12,902 nt of DNA from Bacillota bacterium (GCA_016280485.1 JAEEGU010000166.1:1-12902), one strand, 5' to 3'. Positions 1 through 6,971 are shown, counted from the stretch's first letter. Made by a program: numbers and translations. Notes: generated by a model not told the origin, from the letters alone.

Positions 1-1136
1 AGAGACTAAATCAGAAAACAAAAACAACAGCCTCCATCATTGCATGCATTGCCCTTGTAGTTTTGCTTATTTTAAGTTATACTAATACAGGCACAACTTC
101 GATGCTGCGTTCCGTATTACAGCTTGGTTCAATTTATGCTCTGGCAGCTGCCAGCATGAACCTCTTAAATGGCTTTACGGGGCTCTTTTCACTCGGGCAT
201 GCGGGCTTTATGGCAATAGGCGCTTATACTTATGCCGTGCTTACCATTCCGGTAAACAGAAAGGCAAACGTTTATTATCTTTACGGCGTGGCCGACGGCC
301 TCGCAAACGTGGCTCTTCCAACATGGCTGGGCCTCATCATAGGCGGCATCGCAGCGGCACTTGTTGCGGCACTTATCGGTGCTGCGGTACTTCGCTTAAA
401 GTCGGATTACTTCGCAATCGCAACTCTCGGCCTTGCCGAAATCGTGCGTATCTGCGTAGCAAGCTCACCTATGGCGAAAATCACAAACGGATCCCTGGGA
501 CTTAAAAACATTCCGGGATTCACGGATATCGGACCTATCCCGGCATACTTCGTACCTTTCATTGTGGTAACGATATGCCTCGTTGTCATGTTCCTGCTCA
601 TTAACTGCTCTTACGGACGCGCCTTCAAGGCAATTCGTGAGGACGAAATCGCTGCAGAGGCTATGGGCATCAACCTGGCACGCCACAAGCAAATGTCATT
701 CATCATCAGCTCGTTCTTTGCGGGAATCGCAGGAGCGCTGCTGGCAATGTTCCTGGGCGCTATTCAGTCCACGACATTCCCGCTGATGCTGACATATAAT
801 ATTCTGCTGATCGTTGTAATCGGCGGAATGGGTTCCCTTTCGGGCTCAATCTTTTCGGCATTCCTCGTAATTGCCGCAAAGGAATGGTGGCTCAGATTCC
901 TCGATGTAGAGCAGTACATCGGCGACTGGCAGGTACCTCTCCTTCGTACGGGCTTCCGTATGGTAGTATTCTCAATCATTCTGATGGTTGTAGTACTGTT
1001 CTGGAGACAGGGTATCATGGGACAAAAGGAATTCTCGTGGGATGGAATATATAACTTCTTTAAGCGTTTAAAGAACAAATCCGCGGGTAAAAATAGAAAG
1101 GCAGCAGCCGCAGCAGGAGGTGACGCAAATGAGTAA
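1..1136 (+). CDS. livM: Branched-chain amino acid ABC transporter permease LivM (5' partial)
   Basis: Integral membrane permease of a LivHMGF-type importer for leucine, isoleucine and valine (or a related amino acid or amide). The frame is open from base 3, giving 377 visible residues, and the true start lies left of the window. The first visible residues form a basic patch and then a hydrophobic helix, as expected near the start of LivM, so few residues are probably missing. The family signature is clear: GRAFKAIREDEIAAEAMGI at roughly bases 616-672 is the cytoplasmic coupling loop that contacts the ATPases, followed by helices rich in Gly and Ala (FFAGIAGALLAMFLGA). Several further hydrophobic segments fit 8-10 membrane spans. 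The tail is basic and alanine-rich and should be cytosolic. It overlaps livG by 8 bases, which indicates translational coupling. The partner permease LivH is expected just upstream, outside the window. Substrate specificity cannot be read from the permease. Confidence 0.95.
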   Translation, partial: RLNQKTKTTASIIACIALVVLLILSYTNTGTTSMLRSVLQLGSIYALAAASMNLLNGFTGLFSLGHAGFMAIGAYTYAVLTIPVNRKANVYYLYGVADGLANVALPTWLGLIIGGIAAALVAALIGAAVLRLKSDYFAIATLGLAEIVRICVASSPMAKITNGSLGLKNIPGFTDIGPIPAYFVPFIVVTICLVVMFLLINCSYGRAFKAIREDEIAAEAMGINLARHKQMSFIISSFFAGIAGALLAMFLGAIQSTTFPLMLTYNILLIVVIGGMGSLSGSIFSAFLVIAAKEWWLRFLDVEQYIGDWQVPLLRTGFRMVVFSIILMVVVLFWRQGIMGQKEFSWDGIYNFFKRLKNKSAGKNRKAAAAAGGDANE

Positions 1137-1968
1137 TCAGAACGTTCTCCGCGTATGCGACGCAACCATGCAATTCGGCGGCGTAGTAGCCGTAAACAAC
1201 CTGAACCTTGAGGTCAACAAGGGCGAAATCATCGGCCTTATCGGACCTAACGGTGCAGGCAAAACAACAGCTTTCAACGTCATCACCGGAGTTTATGCAC
1301 CGACCAACGGCGCAGTTGAATTAAACGGTGAGCGTATAGTTGAAAATCACCCTCATGGCAAAATGCACGAGCTCTACAACGGCGAGAACCTCGGAAAGTA
1401 CAATGATGTAAAGGTACTTACCCCGGACCGCATTACAAAGCTCGGTGTAGCCAGAACATTCCAGAACATCAGGCTCTTCAAGAACCTGACCGTATTTGAC
1501 AATGTTCTGATTGCAAAGCACATGAACATGAAGGGCAATATATTCTCCGATGTTTTCCGCATCAACCGCAAGGAAGAGCAGAAAATGGCGGAGGAAACCC
1601 TGGAGCTGCTCCGCATACTCGATCTCGAGCAGCACAAGGACGACATTGCGACATCACTCCCATACGGCAAACAGAGACATCTCGAGATTGCGAGAGCGCT
1701 GGCTACAAAGCCGAGCCTTCTCCTGCTCGACGAGCCTGCTGCCGGCATGAACCCGCAGGAATCCGACGACCTCATGAAGTTCGTAGGCAGAATCAGAGAC
1801 GATTTCAATCTCTCCATTCTGATGATTGAACACCACATGCAGGTTATAATGGGTATCTGCGACCGAATCTACGTACTCGATTACGGCACACTTATTGCCG
1901 AGGGCACACCTTCCGAGATTCAGAACAATCCAAAGGTAATCGAGGCTTATCTGGGGGTGGATGAATAA
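1129..1968 (+). CDS. livG: Branched-chain amino acid ABC transporter ATP-binding protein LivG
   Basis: Cytoplasmic ATPase that powers the Liv importer as a heterodimer with LivF. I chose ATG 1129 (279 residues) because AGGAGG at 1115-1120 sits 8 bases upstream; an in-frame GTG at 1120 overlaps that ribosome site and is unlikely. Walker A is GPNGAGKT (residues 39-46), the signature is the LivG-type LPYGKQ (177-182) in place of LSGGQ, Walker B is LLLLDEPAAG (197-206, catalytic Glu202), and the switch histidine is in IEHHM (about 234-237). GVARTFQNIRLF (106-117) is a LivG hallmark around the Q-loop. Residues about 70-98 form a polar stretch that is longer than in many LivG proteins and precedes the conserved LTPDRITKLG. 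The C-terminal part (GTLIAEGTPSEIQNNPKVIEAYLG) is typical. Its stop overlaps the livF start by one base (TAATG). Confidence 0.96.
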   Translation: MSNQNVLRVCDATMQFGGVVAVNNLNLEVNKGEIIGLIGPNGAGKTTAFNVITGVYAPTNGAVELNGERIVENHPHGKMHELYNGENLGKYNDVKVLTPDRITKLGVARTFQNIRLFKNLTVFDNVLIAKHMNMKGNIFSDVFRINRKEEQKMAEETLELLRILDLEQHKDDIATSLPYGKQRHLEIARALATKPSLLLLDEPAAGMNPQESDDLMKFVGRIRDDFNLSILMIEHHMQVIMGICDRIYVLDYGTLIAEGTPSEIQNNPKVIEAYLGVDE

Positions 1969-2672
1969 TGTTAAAAATAGAAAATGTTCACGTTTATTAC
2001 GGCGGTATCCATGCTCTTAGAGGAATCAACATGGACGTAGAGGACGGCGCAATCATTTCCCTCATCGGAGCTAACGGCGCGGGAAAATCCACTACGCTCA
2101 AATCCATAATGAGCCTGGTAGGCAAGGCAGAAGGCACCATCACCTTTAACGGCAAGGACATCACAAAGATGGGCACACGCGACATTGTAAAAGAGGGCAT
2201 CGTTCTCTGTCCTGAGGGCAGACGCGTATTCCCTGACCTTACGGTTGCGGAAAACCTCATCATGGGATCCTACCTCAGAAAGGACAAGGATGGCATCAAG
2301 AAAGACACCGAATGGGTCTACGAGCTTTTCCCACGCATGAAGGAAAGAGAGTGGCAGCTTGCGGGCACACTTTCGGGCGGCGAGCAGCAAATGCTTGCTG
2401 TAGGTCGTGCGCTTATGGCAAAGCCAAAGCTCCTGATGCTCGATGAGCCTTCACTCGGTTTGGCACCGCTGGTTATCAAGGATATATTCTCGATCATCAA
2501 GACGATCAGGGAGTCGGGAGTGAACGTGCTCCTGATCGAGCAAAATGCGAAAGCGGCGCTCGAAATCTCCGACTTTGCTTACGTTATGGAAACAGGTGTT
2601 GTTACCATGTCGGGCAAGGGCAAGGATCTCTTGAATGACGAGAGAGTCCAGAAGGCTTATCTAGGAGAATAA
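1968..2672 (+). CDS. livF: Branched-chain amino acid ABC transporter ATP-binding protein LivF
   Basis: Second cytoplasmic ATPase of the Liv importer, 234 residues, the usual LivF length. It has Walker A GANGAGKS (34-41), the Q-loop region CPEGRRVFPDLTVAENL (81-97), signature LSGGEQ (135-140), Walker B LLMLDEPSLGLAP (155-167, Glu160), and EQNAKAAL (191-198). In that last motif Gln stands where other ABC ATPases have the switch His; this is normal for LivF. Translation restarts at TAATG, with a G-rich stretch (GGGGGTGG, 1953-1960) as the ribosome site inside the end of livG. The solute-binding lipoprotein gene follows after only 8 bases, so all four liv genes visible here are probably one transcript. 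No terminator is seen between them. Confidence 0.96.
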   Translation: MLKIENVHVYYGGIHALRGINMDVEDGAIISLIGANGAGKSTTLKSIMSLVGKAEGTITFNGKDITKMGTRDIVKEGIVLCPEGRRVFPDLTVAENLIMGSYLRKDKDGIKKDTEWVYELFPRMKEREWQLAGTLSGGEQQMLAVGRALMAKPKLLMLDEPSLGLAPLVIKDIFSIIKTIRESGVNVLLIEQNAKAALEISDFAYVMETGVVTMSGKGKDLLNDERVQKAYLGE

Positions 2673-2680
2673 AGGAAATT

Positions 2681-3883
2681 ATGAGACGAAGGTATTTTAA
2701 AGGTTTGGTACTAATAATGGCTGCGCTTTTAATGGCGTGCAGCCTGGCATCGTGTGCGACCCTTGATGCCTTCGTCGATACTTTTATTGAGAAAAAGACG
2801 GGGCCGGAGGAAACGGTGCGAATCGGCGTATTCGAACCGCTTACGGGTCCTGACAGTGAATACGGAAAGCTGGAGGTAATGGGAATCGAGCTTGCCAACG
2901 AGCTCTATCCTCTGGTGCTCCAAAAGCCTGTGGAGCTTATCTATGCGGACAACCAGTCGGACATAGATGTAGCGGAGGCGGCGATACAGGAGCTCATCGC
3001 GAAAAGGCCGGCAATAGTCCTTGGCAGCTACGGTGACATCAATTCGCTTGTGGCGGTGAAATACCTGGAGCAGGCAAAGATTCCGGCAATCGCAATAACG
3101 AACACAAACCCGCTGGTTACCAGCAACAATCCGTACTATTTCAGAGCCTGCTACGTGGAGACCTACCAGGGCACAGCACTTGCAAAGTTTGCGGTTGAGG
3201 GTCTGGGAGTAGGTGCTGCGTCAATCATTCGTAAAAAGGGCGACGATACGGCTACGGCACTTTCCCGCACATTCGAGGACAAGATGATGCAGATGACGGA
3301 AAGCCCTACCACGGTTTGCTCCACCATAGAGTACGAGCCCGGCAAGGTGAACTGGACTGCAGAGATTTCCGCAATAAAGGCAGCCGGGATACAGGCAGTG
3401 TTCCTGCCGGTTGATATTGAGGATACAATGCTGATTCTCTCCGAGGCTGAGAGACAGGGCTATACCGGGACATTCCTCGGAACCGACGTGTGGAATACGG
3501 ACGAGTTCCTCAAAATGACAAAGGGTCTTAACGCAAATGTAGCGATTTCGGTGGTTTATGCACCGGACACATCCGTAAACGAGGTGTCGCGCATATTCTT
3601 ACAGGCATACCACGCAAAGTACGGGCAGGACTCGGTGCCTGACCCTGCGGTGGCATTGGGCTTTGATGCTTACATTATCGCCGTCGATTCAATAAACCGT
3701 ATATGCACGGCACTCGACGGAGAACTGCTTGCAACGAGTATCGGTCTTGAAACCGTATTCCCGGGAGCATCCGGAAACATTACTTTCGATGCCGACGGAA
3801 ATCCTATGAAGACGGTTATAATTGAAGGAGTTAAAAACGGTGAATTCGTAAAACTTTATACGATGGAACCGATTTTCGAGTAG
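2681..3883 (+). CDS. livK: LivK-type solute-binding lipoprotein of the branched-chain amino acid transporter
   Basis: Extracytoplasmic receptor that delivers substrate to the Liv permease, 400 residues. The N-terminus is a lipoprotein signal peptide: basic RRRYFK, hydrophobic core 8-19, then two possible lipobox cysteines, LMAC (Cys20) and LASC (Cys25). LASC is closer to consensus. The mature part begins with a short linker, then VRIGVFEPLTGPDSEYGK (46-63), the standard opening of the periplasmic-binding family 6 fold. LGSYGDINSLVAV and IPAIAITNTNPLV further on are the typical ligand-cleft segments. The gene lies 8 bases after livF; AGGA at 2673-2676 is a close, modest ribosome site, and AGGAGA (2663-2668) lies farther back. 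In E. coli the binding protein comes first, so a downstream position is a variation, though common enough in Gram-positives. Ligand is inferred from the neighbours only; amides, urea or other amino acids are possible in this family. Confidence 0.9.
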   Translation: MRRRYFKGLVLIMAALLMACSLASCATLDAFVDTFIEKKTGPEETVRIGVFEPLTGPDSEYGKLEVMGIELANELYPLVLQKPVELIYADNQSDIDVAEAAIQELIAKRPAIVLGSYGDINSLVAVKYLEQAKIPAIAITNTNPLVTSNNPYYFRACYVETYQGTALAKFAVEGLGVGAASIIRKKGDDTATALSRTFEDKMMQMTESPTTVCSTIEYEPGKVNWTAEISAIKAAGIQAVFLPVDIEDTMLILSEAERQGYTGTFLGTDVWNTDEFLKMTKGLNANVAISVVYAPDTSVNEVSRIFLQAYHAKYGQDSVPDPAVALGFDAYIIAVDSINRICTALDGELLATSIGLETVFPGASGNITFDADGNPMKTVIIEGVKNGEFVKLYTMEPIFE

Positions 3884-3892
3884 TATTTTAGC

Positions 3893-3922
3893 TTTAGTTA
3901 TGGTATTATTCGAATATATAAT
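3893..3922 (+). promoter_or_regulatory. Probable sigma-A promoter for the nifU-like / capA-like / pepV unit
   Basis: A perfect TATAAT lies at 3917-3922 in an AT-rich gap of 59 bases between the liv operon and the NifU-like gene, 20 bases before its start codon. A weak -35 (TTTAGT, 3893-3898) sits 18 bases upstream. No hairpin plus T-run that would terminate the liv transcript is visible here, so read-through from liv remains possible. The call rests on the -10 box and the base composition. Confidence 0.5.
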
Positions 3923-3942
3923 AAACAGAATGGAGAATTAAA

Positions 3943-4170
3943 ATGGAAGAACAAATCAAAGAAGTACTGGAAGGTATCAGACCTTTTCTGCAGAGAGACG
4001 GTGGAGATATCGAGTTCGTTGAGTACACAGCCGACAAGGTTGTAAAGGTAAGACTGCAGGGACACTGCGCAGGCTGCCCGGGTGCACGCATGACATTAAA
4101 GGGCATCGTAGAGCAGGCATTAAAGGAGAACTATCCTGACGATATCGCTTATGTAGAACCTGTAGAATAA
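3943..4170 (+). CDS. NifU C-terminal-domain Fe-S cluster protein (75 aa)
   Basis: A stand-alone NifU C-terminal domain (Nfu-type), which in the family carries or transfers a bridging [4Fe-4S] cluster to target enzymes. The diagnostic motif is GHCAGCPGARMTLKGIVEQAL, split here as GHCAGCPGA (40-48, Cys42 and Cys45 as cluster ligands) and MTLKGIVEQAL (50-60). The opening EVLEGIRPFLQRDGGDIEFV (7-26) is equally typical. At 75 residues it is complete for this domain and lacks the IscU-like and degenerate A-type domains of longer NifU/NfuA proteins. GGAG (3932-3935) is 7 bases before ATG. The capA-like gene begins 2 bases after its stop. Metabolically it fits an anaerobe rich in Fe-S proteins such as the ferredoxin at the right edge; the link to its operon partners is not obvious. 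Confidence 0.93.
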   Translation: MEEQIKEVLEGIRPFLQRDGGDIEFVEYTADKVVKVRLQGHCAGCPGARMTLKGIVEQALKENYPDDIAYVEPVE

Positions 4171-4172
4171 AA

Positions 4173-5420
4173 ATGAAAAAGAAGATAGTAGCATTAAGTG
4201 TTTTATGTGTAGCTGTCATCTTTGTGGGAGCGGTTTTCCTGCTCCCTCTTTTTTCCGTTGACGGAAGAGTGGACGGCAGTGGGGGTTTAGACCCGGATCT
4301 CGTTCCGGGAGCCTATGTGGAGCCAAGAGAGATAGAGCCTGTGTCGGTGACAATCCTCTGCACGGGTGATGTTATGGCTCACAAGACTCAGATTGACGCC
4401 CAAAAGCAGGCTGACGGCACATATGATTTCACGGACAATTTTCAGTATATAAAGCCGTATGTTGAAGAGGCGGACATAGCAATCTGCAATCTTGAGACAA
4501 CCTTTGGCCAGGCACCTTACACGGGGTATCCGGCATTCTCATCGCCTGATGAGCTTGCGGCAAACCTCAGGGCAACAGGCTTTGACATGGTTGCAACCGC
4601 AAACAACCACATGCTCGACAAGGGGCTTAAGGGCGCACTTCGCACACTCGAGATACTTCGCGCAAACGGCTTTGCCGTATCGGGCAGTGTGACAGAGCCT
4701 ACCGACCCGAGATACTGCATAGCAGAGGCGAAGGGCATAAAGGTTGGGCTTGTTTCATATACCTACCAGAATACCACAAACGATCGCAGAGTTTCGATTA
4801 ACGGTAATGTCGTAAGCAATGAAACGGCGGCGCATATCAACAGCTTTAACTATGCCTTTCTGGACGAGGAGCTCGCAAAGATAAACGAGACCGTAAAGGC
4901 ATGCAGAGCGGCCGGAGCGCAGATTGTGGTGATGTTCTATCACTGGGGTGAGGAATATCAGCTTTCGGCAAACAAATGGCAGCTTGAAATGGCACAGAAG
5001 ACAATAGACACGATGGATGTGGATGTCATTTTCGGCTCGCACCCTCATGTGCTTCAGCAGGCAGCCATGGTTAGCCCGACAGTAGAGGGCGGTGCGCGTC
5101 ATACGGTGCCGGTATTCTATAGCCTTGGAAACTGCATTTCGAACCAGAGAGCAGAGACACTCAATAACAAATATACAGAAGAGGGCGTTTTAGCGCGCGC
5201 GATTATAACGATAAAGCCGGATACAGGCGAGGTTACCTGTGTGGATATGAACGCAACTCCGACATGGGTGGACAGATATAAGAGCGGTGGCCGCACACAC
5301 TATGCCATCATTCCGCTTGATGAGAATCTGGATTCCAATCCGACTCTCGCGGAATCGGGTCATTTGTCAAGAGCAAGGGATGCAAAGGAGGCAGCTCGTG
5401 GGATACTTGGAATTAATTAA
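4173..5420 (+). CDS. CapA-like (PGA_cap family) membrane-anchored metallophosphatase-fold protein
   Basis: 415 residues. One N-terminal membrane helix (about 5-27) after MKKK, then a short linker and a PGA_cap domain exported outside the membrane. Family motifs in order: ILCTGDVMAH (61-70; Asp66 and His70 as likely metal ligands), NLETTFG (106-112), TANNHMLDKG (142-151), MFYHWGEEY (254-262), and IFGSHPHVLQ (286-295), followed by VFYSLGNCISNQ (314-325). These are the metal-binding loops of the calcineurin-like fold. The founding member CapA/PgsA takes part in poly-gamma-glutamate capsule synthesis or export, but most relatives in Clostridia have no known substrate, and no capB/capC partners are present here. 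It starts 2 bases after the nifU-like gene with no clear ribosome site, which suggests coupling. Its last 23 bases contain the ribosome site and GTG start of pepV. Confidence 0.88.
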   Translation: MKKKIVALSVLCVAVIFVGAVFLLPLFSVDGRVDGSGGLDPDLVPGAYVEPREIEPVSVTILCTGDVMAHKTQIDAQKQADGTYDFTDNFQYIKPYVEEADIAICNLETTFGQAPYTGYPAFSSPDELAANLRATGFDMVATANNHMLDKGLKGALRTLEILRANGFAVSGSVTEPTDPRYCIAEAKGIKVGLVSYTYQNTTNDRRVSINGNVVSNETAAHINSFNYAFLDEELAKINETVKACRAAGAQIVVMFYHWGEEYQLSANKWQLEMAQKTIDTMDVDVIFGSHPHVLQQAAMVSPTVEGGARHTVPVFYSLGNCISNQRAETLNNKYTEEGVLARAIITIKPDTGEVTCVDMNATPTWVDRYKSGGRTHYAIIPLDENLDSNPTLAESGHLSRARDAKEAARGILGIN

Positions 5421-6843
5421 TGAATACAAAGAAAATATTATTTCGGATTTAAGAGAGCTCATCGCTATTCCGAGCGTTATTGCTCCCGCTGTAATAGACA
5501 AGGAATACGGCAAGCTGCCGTTCGGCAAAGAGGTGGACAATGCCTTTCGCTGGATGCTGGCGCGCGCAGAGCTTGACGGCTTTAAGACCGTCAATACCGA
5601 CAACTACGGCGGGCATATAGAAATGGAAGCGGCAGAGGATTCGGACGATCCGGAGATTTTAGGCATACTCGGACACCTCGATGTGGTGCCTGAGGGCAGC
5701 GGCTGGAAGAGTGGAAACGGTAACCCTTTTAGCGGAGAGCTTGCGGACGGCAAAATCTACGGCCGTGGATCGTCGGACGACAAGGGCCCGGTGCTTGCGG
5801 CTTACTATGCGATGAAGGCACTCAAAGAGTCGGGCTTCGTGCCTAAAAAGAGAGTGCGCCTTATCTTAGGTCTCGACGAGGAGACGCAGTGGGAAGGCAT
5901 GCACTACTACCTTGCCCATGTGGACAAGGTGCCGACCTTCGGCTTTACGCCGGATGCGGACTTCCCTGCAATCCACGGAGAGATGGGTATACTGGTGTTC
6001 CGCTTGGCAAGAAAGATAGGAAAGACAAATAACAAGGGGCTCGAGCTTAGGTCCCTTACCGGAGGGAACGCGGCAAACATGGTGCCGGATTCGGCTCGCG
6101 CGGTCGTAAAGAACGAGCAGGGCGGAGCATATGATGTAATTCGCGAAAAGGCGGCAGCCTTCCGCGAGGAGACAGGCTATCATCTGCAGGTAAAGGGCGT
6201 GGGAAAGAACCTTGAAATAACAACGACAGGTAAATCCGCGCACGGCTCCACTCCTTGGATGGGAGAAAATGCGATTGCAATTCTCTATAAGTTCCTCGGA
6301 GAGCTTTCCTTTGCAAATGACGATGTAAATGAGTTTATTTCCTTTGTGAACGAATATATAGGCTTTGAGGTGAACGGAAAATCCATCGGATGCGGCTTTA
6401 CCGACGAGGCAAGCGGCAATCTGGTGTTTAACCTCGGTATGTCAAAGGTGACACCGGAGGTTGCAGAGCTCACCGTAAATATCCGTTACCCGGTTACCTT
6501 TACCGAGGAGGCCGTATATGAGGGCATGATGCCTGTATTAAATAAATATAATTTTGGAATCGTAAAGGAAAAGGGCAGAGAACCGATTTACTTCCCGGAG
6601 GACGATCCTCTCATCGTGACGCTGATGGATATCTATCGCGAGCAGACAGGGGATGCCGAGTGCAAGCCTGTGGTTATAGGCGGTGGCACCTATGCGAGAG
6701 CGACAAAGGGTATCGTGGCATTCGGACCGAGATTCCCGGGTGAAGAGGAAATGGCTCACCAGAAGGACGAGTTTATTTCGGTTGAAAGCCTGATTAAGGC
6801 CGCAAGGATTTATGCAGAAGCAATAAAGAGGCTTGCGGAGTAA
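5398..6843 (+). CDS. pepV: M20 family dipeptidase PepV
   Basis: Cytoplasmic zinc dipeptidase that cleaves a broad range of dipeptides, 481 residues (the family is about 470). I place the start at GTG 5398 because AGGAGG at 5386-5391 is 6 bases upstream and the protein then begins like PepV (ELINEYKENIISDLRELI...IPSV). A longer reading from 5287 would run inside the capA-like gene. Residues: GHLDVVPEG (92-100; His93 metal ligand, Asp95 catalytic), YGRGSSDDKGP (121-131; Asp127 bridging ligand), GLDEETQWEG (158-167; Glu161 general base, Glu162 ligand), FTPDADFP (183-190; Asp186 ligand), and EMAHQKDE near the C-terminus (His454 ligand). All metal and catalytic positions of the M20 family are kept. 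Roles of individual residues are assigned by analogy with Lactobacillus PepV. The 23-base overlap with the capA-like gene suggests coupled translation. It would release amino acids from imported or recycled dipeptides. Confidence 0.95.
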   Translation: MGYLELINEYKENIISDLRELIAIPSVIAPAVIDKEYGKLPFGKEVDNAFRWMLARAELDGFKTVNTDNYGGHIEMEAAEDSDDPEILGILGHLDVVPEGSGWKSGNGNPFSGELADGKIYGRGSSDDKGPVLAAYYAMKALKESGFVPKKRVRLILGLDEETQWEGMHYYLAHVDKVPTFGFTPDADFPAIHGEMGILVFRLARKIGKTNNKGLELRSLTGGNAANMVPDSARAVVKNEQGGAYDVIREKAAAFREETGYHLQVKGVGKNLEITTTGKSAHGSTPWMGENAIAILYKFLGELSFANDDVNEFISFVNEYIGFEVNGKSIGCGFTDEASGNLVFNLGMSKVTPEVAELTVNIRYPVTFTEEAVYEGMMPVLNKYNFGIVKEKGREPIYFPEDDPLIVTLMDIYREQTGDAECKPVVIGGGTYARATKGIVAFGPRFPGEEEMAHQKDEFISVESLIKAARIYAEAIKRLAE

Positions 6844-6850
6844 AATCGCC

Positions 6851-6888
6851 AAAAAAGTAAAGACCGGACCTTTCGATCCGCCCTTTAC
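6851..6888 (-). terminator. Intrinsic terminator on the minus strand
   Basis: Read on the minus strand: GTAAAG, two unpaired bases, CGGATC, loop GAAA, GGTCCG, two unpaired bases, CTTTAC, then TTTTTT. That is 12 pairs including one T-G wobble, a stable GNRA tetraloop and an immediate U-tract. It ends 7 bases beyond the pepV stop codon. No annotated minus-strand gene is present to be ended by it, so it either closes the proposed small RNA or blocks antisense transcription into pepV. Confidence 0.65.
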
Positions 6889-6913
6889 CAACTAACGATT
6901 TATATGTATGCCG

Positions 6914-6940
6914 GTAAGGTGAGATGCATCTCACGCTTAC
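6914..6940. repeat. Inverted repeat with perfect 16-bp palindrome core
   Basis: GTGAGATGCATCTCAC (6919-6934) is a perfect palindrome. It is extended by GTAAG (6914-6918) pairing with CTTAC (6936-6940) across a single unpaired G at 6935, for 13 pairs. It could be a dimeric repressor operator placed about 8 bases upstream of the tsaE -10 box, or the 5' hairpin of the proposed minus-strand RNA. The in-frame ATG at 6924 lies in its exact centre. Confidence 0.7.
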
Positions 6941-6971
6941 ACAAGTCTATTATACAACAAACAAAAAGAAA

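Larger units (their letters stand above)
6851..6942 (-). ncRNA. Candidate small RNA (minus strand), not previously recognised by me
   Basis: Inferred from three elements in the right order on the minus strand: a perfect TATAAT box (6954 down to 6949), a 13-bp hairpin formed by the inverted repeat at 6940-6914, and a strong intrinsic terminator (6888-6857 followed by U6 at 6856-6851). The expected transcript would start near 6942 and be about 90 nt. The terminator stem fits the minus strand better: it forms CGGATC-GAAA-GGTCCG with a T-G wobble and a GNRA loop, whereas the plus strand has a C-A mismatch at that place. The 3' arm of the first hairpin (CCTTACC) can also pair with GGTAAAG at the base of the terminator, so two folds are possible. 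The weak point is the -35: only GTGCAT at 17-base spacing. No match to a known RNA family comes to mind. It would be convergent with pepV and divergent from tsaE. Confidence 0.42.
6844..6971. other. Intergenic region pepV-tsaE with structured elements
   Basis: This 128-base gap has no protein-coding gene that I can support. It contains an A6 run (6851-6856), a hairpin (6857-6888), a long inverted repeat (6914-6940) and a TATTATA/TATAATA element (6948-6954) that reads as a -10 box on both strands. Three pairings are mutually exclusive: 6857-6862 with 6883-6888; CTTTACC (6883-6889) with GGTAAGG (6913-6919); and 6914-6926 with 6927-6940. On the plus strand there is no T-run after either hairpin, so nothing terminates the pepV transcript convincingly. 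Confidence 0.8.

Noticed and set aside
63..65. TTG 63 as the start of livM
   Set aside because: The frame is open to base 3 and the upstream codons encode a basic patch and the first half of a membrane helix; no ribosome site precedes 63.
1120..1122. GTG 1120 as the start of livG
   Set aside because: It overlaps the AGGAGG site (1115-1120), which is correctly spaced for ATG 1129.
5287..5397. Longer N-terminus for pepV from ATG 5287
   Set aside because: These 37 residues lie within the capA-like gene in another frame and do not resemble PepV; AGGAGG directs GTG 5398.
6857..6888. Plus-strand terminator for pepV
   Set aside because: No T-run follows on the plus strand and the stem has a C-A mismatch there; the A6 run is on the 5' side, which makes it a minus-strand terminator.
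6897..6926. Nine-codon minus-strand peptide ORF (ATG at 6926) within the candidate small RNA
   Set aside because: Too short to support, and its start lies in the centre of a stable hairpin with no convincing ribosome site.
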